A DNA stretch of 64,000 bases from Halorussus salinus (lineage in GTDB: Archaea; Halobacteriota; Halobacteria; Halobacteriales; Haladaptataceae): NCBI RefSeq assembly GCF_004765815.2, contig NZ_SBIS02000012.1:124001-188000 (forward strand), written 5' to 3'. The notes under the pieces were generated by a model that saw only the letters and a program-made list of their open reading frames with translations, was not told where the DNA came from and did no database searches. How positions within the stretch are numbered: the first letter of the stretch is position 1; every line of letters begins with the position of its first letter. Positions 62,076 through 64,000 of the stretch are shown here, piece by piece. The position numbers were made by a program, and so were the translations under genes.

Positions 62076-62888
62076 TTACTCGTCAGGTGCTTCTAGCGTG
62101 AACTTCTGTACCGTGCGGGGGTTCGAGAACGTGGTGTTCGTCAGGCCAGTCCCCGTGATATCGATGTCGTACTTTTGGCCGGGATTCATAACGATCTCGA
62201 AGCGGGCGTAGACGGAGAACTCGGCAATTCCGGTCGGGTCCGAACCGCCGAAACCATCCCACTCGAACGTCCTCATCGAGCCGTCCTTCGTCAAACCGAC
62301 TAGTCCTGTAACGAACTCGCCAACATCCATCACCACGTTGTACGCGGTTCCAATCGTGCTATCGGCGGCGTCGATAGCTAAGCCCGCGACTTGCTTTCCG
62401 GTATCCGACAGGAAGTCCAGTGCTTCGTTGTTATTTCGCTCTTCGTACGTCCCCCAGCGACCGACCCAGTCACTGTCGTCTCGGAACTGAGCGTCATCTT
62501 CCGCTTTGTCGGGGTAGTCAACCTCGATGTCTGCTCCTACGAAGTTCTTGGACGCGCTACCATCGTCGTATGCCATCACGCCACTCAGGTCGGTCTCGAC
62601 GCTAATCCGCCACTCTCTGTCACCGTCGTTCTGATACGCGTCGAAACTTACGTACTGGGACAAGACACGGTTTCGGGTGCTTCTTCCGATAGAAACGGAA
62701 TCTTCGAATTCTTCGAAGGTTATCGTTTCTGCCGAGGCATCAGGGGAGGGTTTTACGTGTTGCCGGTCGTCGGCACTCACACTACCTGCCGAACCGAGAA
62801 TGCCTGTTGCACCGACCGACGCGCCGAGCGATTTGAGAGTGGTTCTTCTGGAGACCAGACGATTCTGCTTCTGAGTCACAAAAATCAA
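62076..62888 (-). CDS. Secreted protein with Tat-type signal
   Basis: A 270-aa protein. VSRRTTLKSLGASVGATGIL then GSAGSVSADD is a Tat signal without a lipobox, so the protein may be released or cell-wall bound. The mature part is beta-rich (DREWRISVETDLSGVMAYDD, YDIDITGTGLTNTTFSNPRT). It is 668 bp upstream of the transfer operon's lipoprotein and may not share its promoter. No family recognised. Confidence 0.75.
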   Translation of the reverse strand: MIFVTQKQNRLVSRRTTLKSLGASVGATGILGSAGSVSADDRQHVKPSPDASAETITFEEFEDSVSIGRSTRNRVLSQYVSFDAYQNDGDREWRISVETDLSGVMAYDDGSASKNFVGADIEVDYPDKAEDDAQFRDDSDWVGRWGTYEERNNNEALDFLSDTGKQVAGLAIDAADSTIGTAYNVVMDVGEFVTGLVGLTKDGSMRTFEWDGFGGSDPTGIAEFSVYARFEIVMNPGQKYDIDITGTGLTNTTFSNPRTVQKFTLEAPDE

Positions 62889-63045
62889 TAGTTGTTAGAG
62901 TATAAAATATCTTTTTGCATATTAATGATATTAACAATTATACTGTGAGAGTTATCATTCTTAGATATAATTATAAGTAATTATAATAAATTTTATTTTT
63001 ATATTCATAGTAATATCAGATGGGAGAGAGTCCAGACAACGTTCC
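62889..63045. other. Very AT-rich intergenic stretch
   Basis: From about 62900 to 63020 the sequence is nearly all A and T (TTATAAGTAATTATAATAAA and similar), far from the window's average. It is partly the promoter of the secreted protein gene; its length suggests an easily unwound region or foreign origin. Confidence 0.5.
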
Positions 63046-63129
63046 CGTGCCGAAGCCCAGCAACAGCGGTACGCGCCCTGCCAGTTCTGTCAGCGTATCC
63101 GTGACGCTAGCCGGGAGGTGAGTAGCTAA
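63046..63129 (+). pseudogene. Relic of the 130-aa zinc-finger gene of module B
   Basis: The frame RAEAQQQRYAPCQFCQRIRD then ASREVSS and a TAA at 63127-63129 matches the C-terminus of the 3807-4199 and 28460-28852 genes (RAEAQAQRYAPCQFCQRIRR). Nothing upstream of 63046 matches the rest. It is a third, broken copy, next to IR-k and cassette A3. Confidence 0.75.
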
Positions 63130-63204
63130 GGACATCATTAGTTAGTACCAAGTCACCTCCAAGATGCAGTGTTATCTTGGGTGTCGCGTTGGTCCTATAC
63201 TACG

Positions 63205-63246
63205 CTAACCAATGCAGCTGGACGAAAACCATCTTTCATTGGTTAG
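63205..63246. repeat. Dispersed inverted repeat IR-k
   Basis: CTAACCAATG at 63205-63214 and CATTGGTTAG at 63237-63246. It lies about 50 bp upstream of the conserved promoter block of cassette A3, as IR-b and IR-e do for A1 and A2. Confidence 0.9.
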
Positions 63247-63299
63247 CGTGGCATACATCAAGGAGTTGCTTGGATTTTCGTGCGTGGTGTAGAACGCGA

Positions 63300-63393
63300 T
63301 TTAAGTATGATTCGAGTAGTGTGAAATGTTCGTTTTCTCGGGATAGAAGTGTTCTAGCTTGTGTTTTGCTTTCAATAGTTTTAACTTAGATAA
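63300..63393 (+). promoter_or_regulatory. Promoter region of cassette A3
   Basis: TTTAAGTATGATTCGAGTAG followed by TGTGAAA (63300-63326) is the conserved upstream block. TTTTAACTTAGATAA (63379-63393) is the TATA-like element, centred 26 bp before leader segment A. Confidence 0.5.
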
Positions 63394-63411
63394 GTACCTA
63401 GTAATAGTTAA

Positions 63412-63510
63412 GAAAGCCGGGGCTATTCGGACGTGTTCTCTCTTCTCGGAGAACGGTCCACGGGTGTTCCAGCACCCGAGACCACGGCTTTCCGTTGGAT
63501 GGAGAAAGCC
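63412..63510 (+). ncRNA. Structured 5' leader of cassette A3 (possible RNA switch)
   Basis: Segment A GAAAGCCG at 63412-63419, B CGGCTTTC at 63485-63492 and C GAAAGCC at 63504-63510. Inner hairpins are GTTCTC/GAGAAC and GGGTG/CACCC, as in A2. The leader is 99 bases against 100 in A1 and A2; the one-base change breaks any reading frame but not the stems. Confidence 0.6.
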
Positions 63511-63585
63511 ATGTTCGAGTCAACATTACGCGAAGAAAAGCGTATCGCCAGCGAACTGCCTGCGGTCTTTTCCGAGGGGGTGTAA
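63511..63585 (+). CDS. 24-codon ORF leading cassette A3
   Basis: ATG at 63511, TAA at 63583-63585, then GT and the ATG of the zinc gene. The N-terminal MFESTLREEKRIAS agrees with the other copies. Start directly after leader segment C. Confidence 0.6.
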   Translation: MFESTLREEKRIASELPAVFSEGV

Positions 63586-63587
63586 GT

Positions 63588-63764
63588 ATGGGGTGTCGCA
63601 AGTGCGGCTGTCCCACTCAGTACCGTATGTGTCGAGAGTGTGAGCGTATGGAGCGCGCCGAAGAACAAGCGCGGCGCTCGGATCTCGGGCTTGACGTTGC
63701 GGACTGTCCTGAGTGTGGCGGTGAGACGAGTGGTGAGGGCGTTGTCTGTTGGAGGTGCCGGTAG
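63588..63764 (+). CDS. Zinc-ribbon protein, 58 aa, cassette A3
   Basis: MGCRKCGCPTQYRMCRECER and CPECGGETSGEGVVCWRCR keep all four Cys clusters. It agrees with A1 and A2 at most positions. It ends one base before the next ATG. Confidence 0.88.
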   Translation: MGCRKCGCPTQYRMCRECERMERAEEQARRSDLGLDVADCPECGGETSGEGVVCWRCR

Positions 63765-63765
63765 G

Positions 63766-64000
63766 ATGGCGTATGCCGAACCCGACGGCGAGACCGTGCG
63801 CGTCGAAACCGACATCGAGCAGGTGTTGACCGGCCTGCAAGTCGGGGTGGACGGTGCGAGAGGCACGTGTTGCTGTTGCGGCCGGGACCTATATGACGGA
63901 CATTATGTGACCGTCTACGCGTATCGCACCGCCGGACACGACCAGTGGAACCTCCCACGGGCCTACTGTCGCGAGTGCAACGGTGGCAACATCGAGATAC
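63766..64000 (+). CDS. Zinc protein of cassette A3, cut by the window end
   Basis: MAYAEPDGETVRVETDIEQV, then GTCCCCGRDLYDGHYVTVYA and YCRECNGG, as in the 124-aa proteins of A1 and A2. About 78 codons are visible; the stop lies beyond the window. Confidence 0.88.
   Translation, partial: MAYAEPDGETVRVETDIEQVLTGLQVGVDGARGTCCCCGRDLYDGHYVTVYAYRTAGHDQWNLPRAYCRECNGGNIEI

Noticed and set aside
1766-63246. CTAACCAATG inverted repeats as solitary CRISPR units or integron attC sites
   Set aside because: Middles are not flanked by direct repeats, no cas or integron integrase is present, and arm spacing is fixed.

Overview
The window is haloarchaeal (class Halobacteria). Most predicted proteins are acidic, small CxxC zinc-ribbon proteins are frequent, secreted proteins carry archaeal Tat/lipobox signals, and PhiH1-repressor-type and PadR-type winged-helix regulators recur. 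An IS605-type element carries tnpB plus a DUF2080 gene, as is usual in haloarchaea. No rRNA, intact tRNA, ribosomal-protein, core-metabolism, integrase or recognisable replication-initiator gene is seen, so this is accessory DNA: a megaplasmid or an integrated element inside or beside a defence island.

Layout. 1-1713: C-terminus of a winged-helix regulator, a CRISPR leader, and an array of 20 repeats and 19 spacers with degenerate repeats at its far end. 1990-5534: module B1, made of an IS remnant, a five-gene minus-strand operon (two PadR-like wHTH proteins, two small zinc proteins, one coiled-coil protein) and a divergent PhiH1-like repressor. 5540-11008: C5 methyltransferase, two small divergent genes, a probable type II restriction enzyme and a TPR membrane protein. 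11083-12001: module A1, made of two zinc-protein genes, a 23-codon ORF, a structured leader and an inverted repeat. 12395-24951: lipoproteins, an ATPase/DUF234 protein, a PQQ-type beta-propeller, a large STAND-TPR NTPase and a DpdA/TGT-like protein. 24952-26868: IS605-type element with remnants. 26633-29806: module B2, a diverged duplicate of B1. 30243-32790: hypothetical gene and a nuclease-containing gene pair. 33145-34428: module A2. 34430-40404: PLD-type nuclease, toxin/regulator relics, large PIN-domain protein and a small co-regulated gene set. 40405-41971: non-coding block with a 15-bp tandem repeat and an array of GGTATTA-type palindromes. 41972-62888: a wHTH gene, then a minus-strand type IV secretion/conjugation-like operon (VirD4-like, VirB4-like, VirB3/VirB4-N-like, VirB6-like, possible VirB2-like, large surface proteins) without an obvious relaxase. 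61511-64000: relic of module A, relic of module B, and module A3, which runs off the end.

The most unusual signals are three. (1) There is a family of 11 dispersed inverted repeats, CTAACCAATG-N22-CATTGGTTAG. Arm spacing is nearly invariant, middles vary, and all lie between genes. (2) Three copies of a small cassette (module A) have a 5' leader in which one CGGCTTTC segment can pair either upstream or downstream, next to the start of a conserved 23-24-aa ORF. (3) Modules A and B recur along the window with defence-type genes between them. Together these suggest a modular accessory system, perhaps mobile or phage/plasmid derived, whose zinc-protein cassette and inverted repeats I cannot assign to a described family.

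The defence genes (restriction-modification, STAND-TPR, ATPase/DUF234, PD-(D/E)XK pair, PLD nuclease, PIN protein, CRISPR) and the transfer operon fit an element that both moves and protects its host. Functional assignments come from motifs read by eye; no database search was possible.
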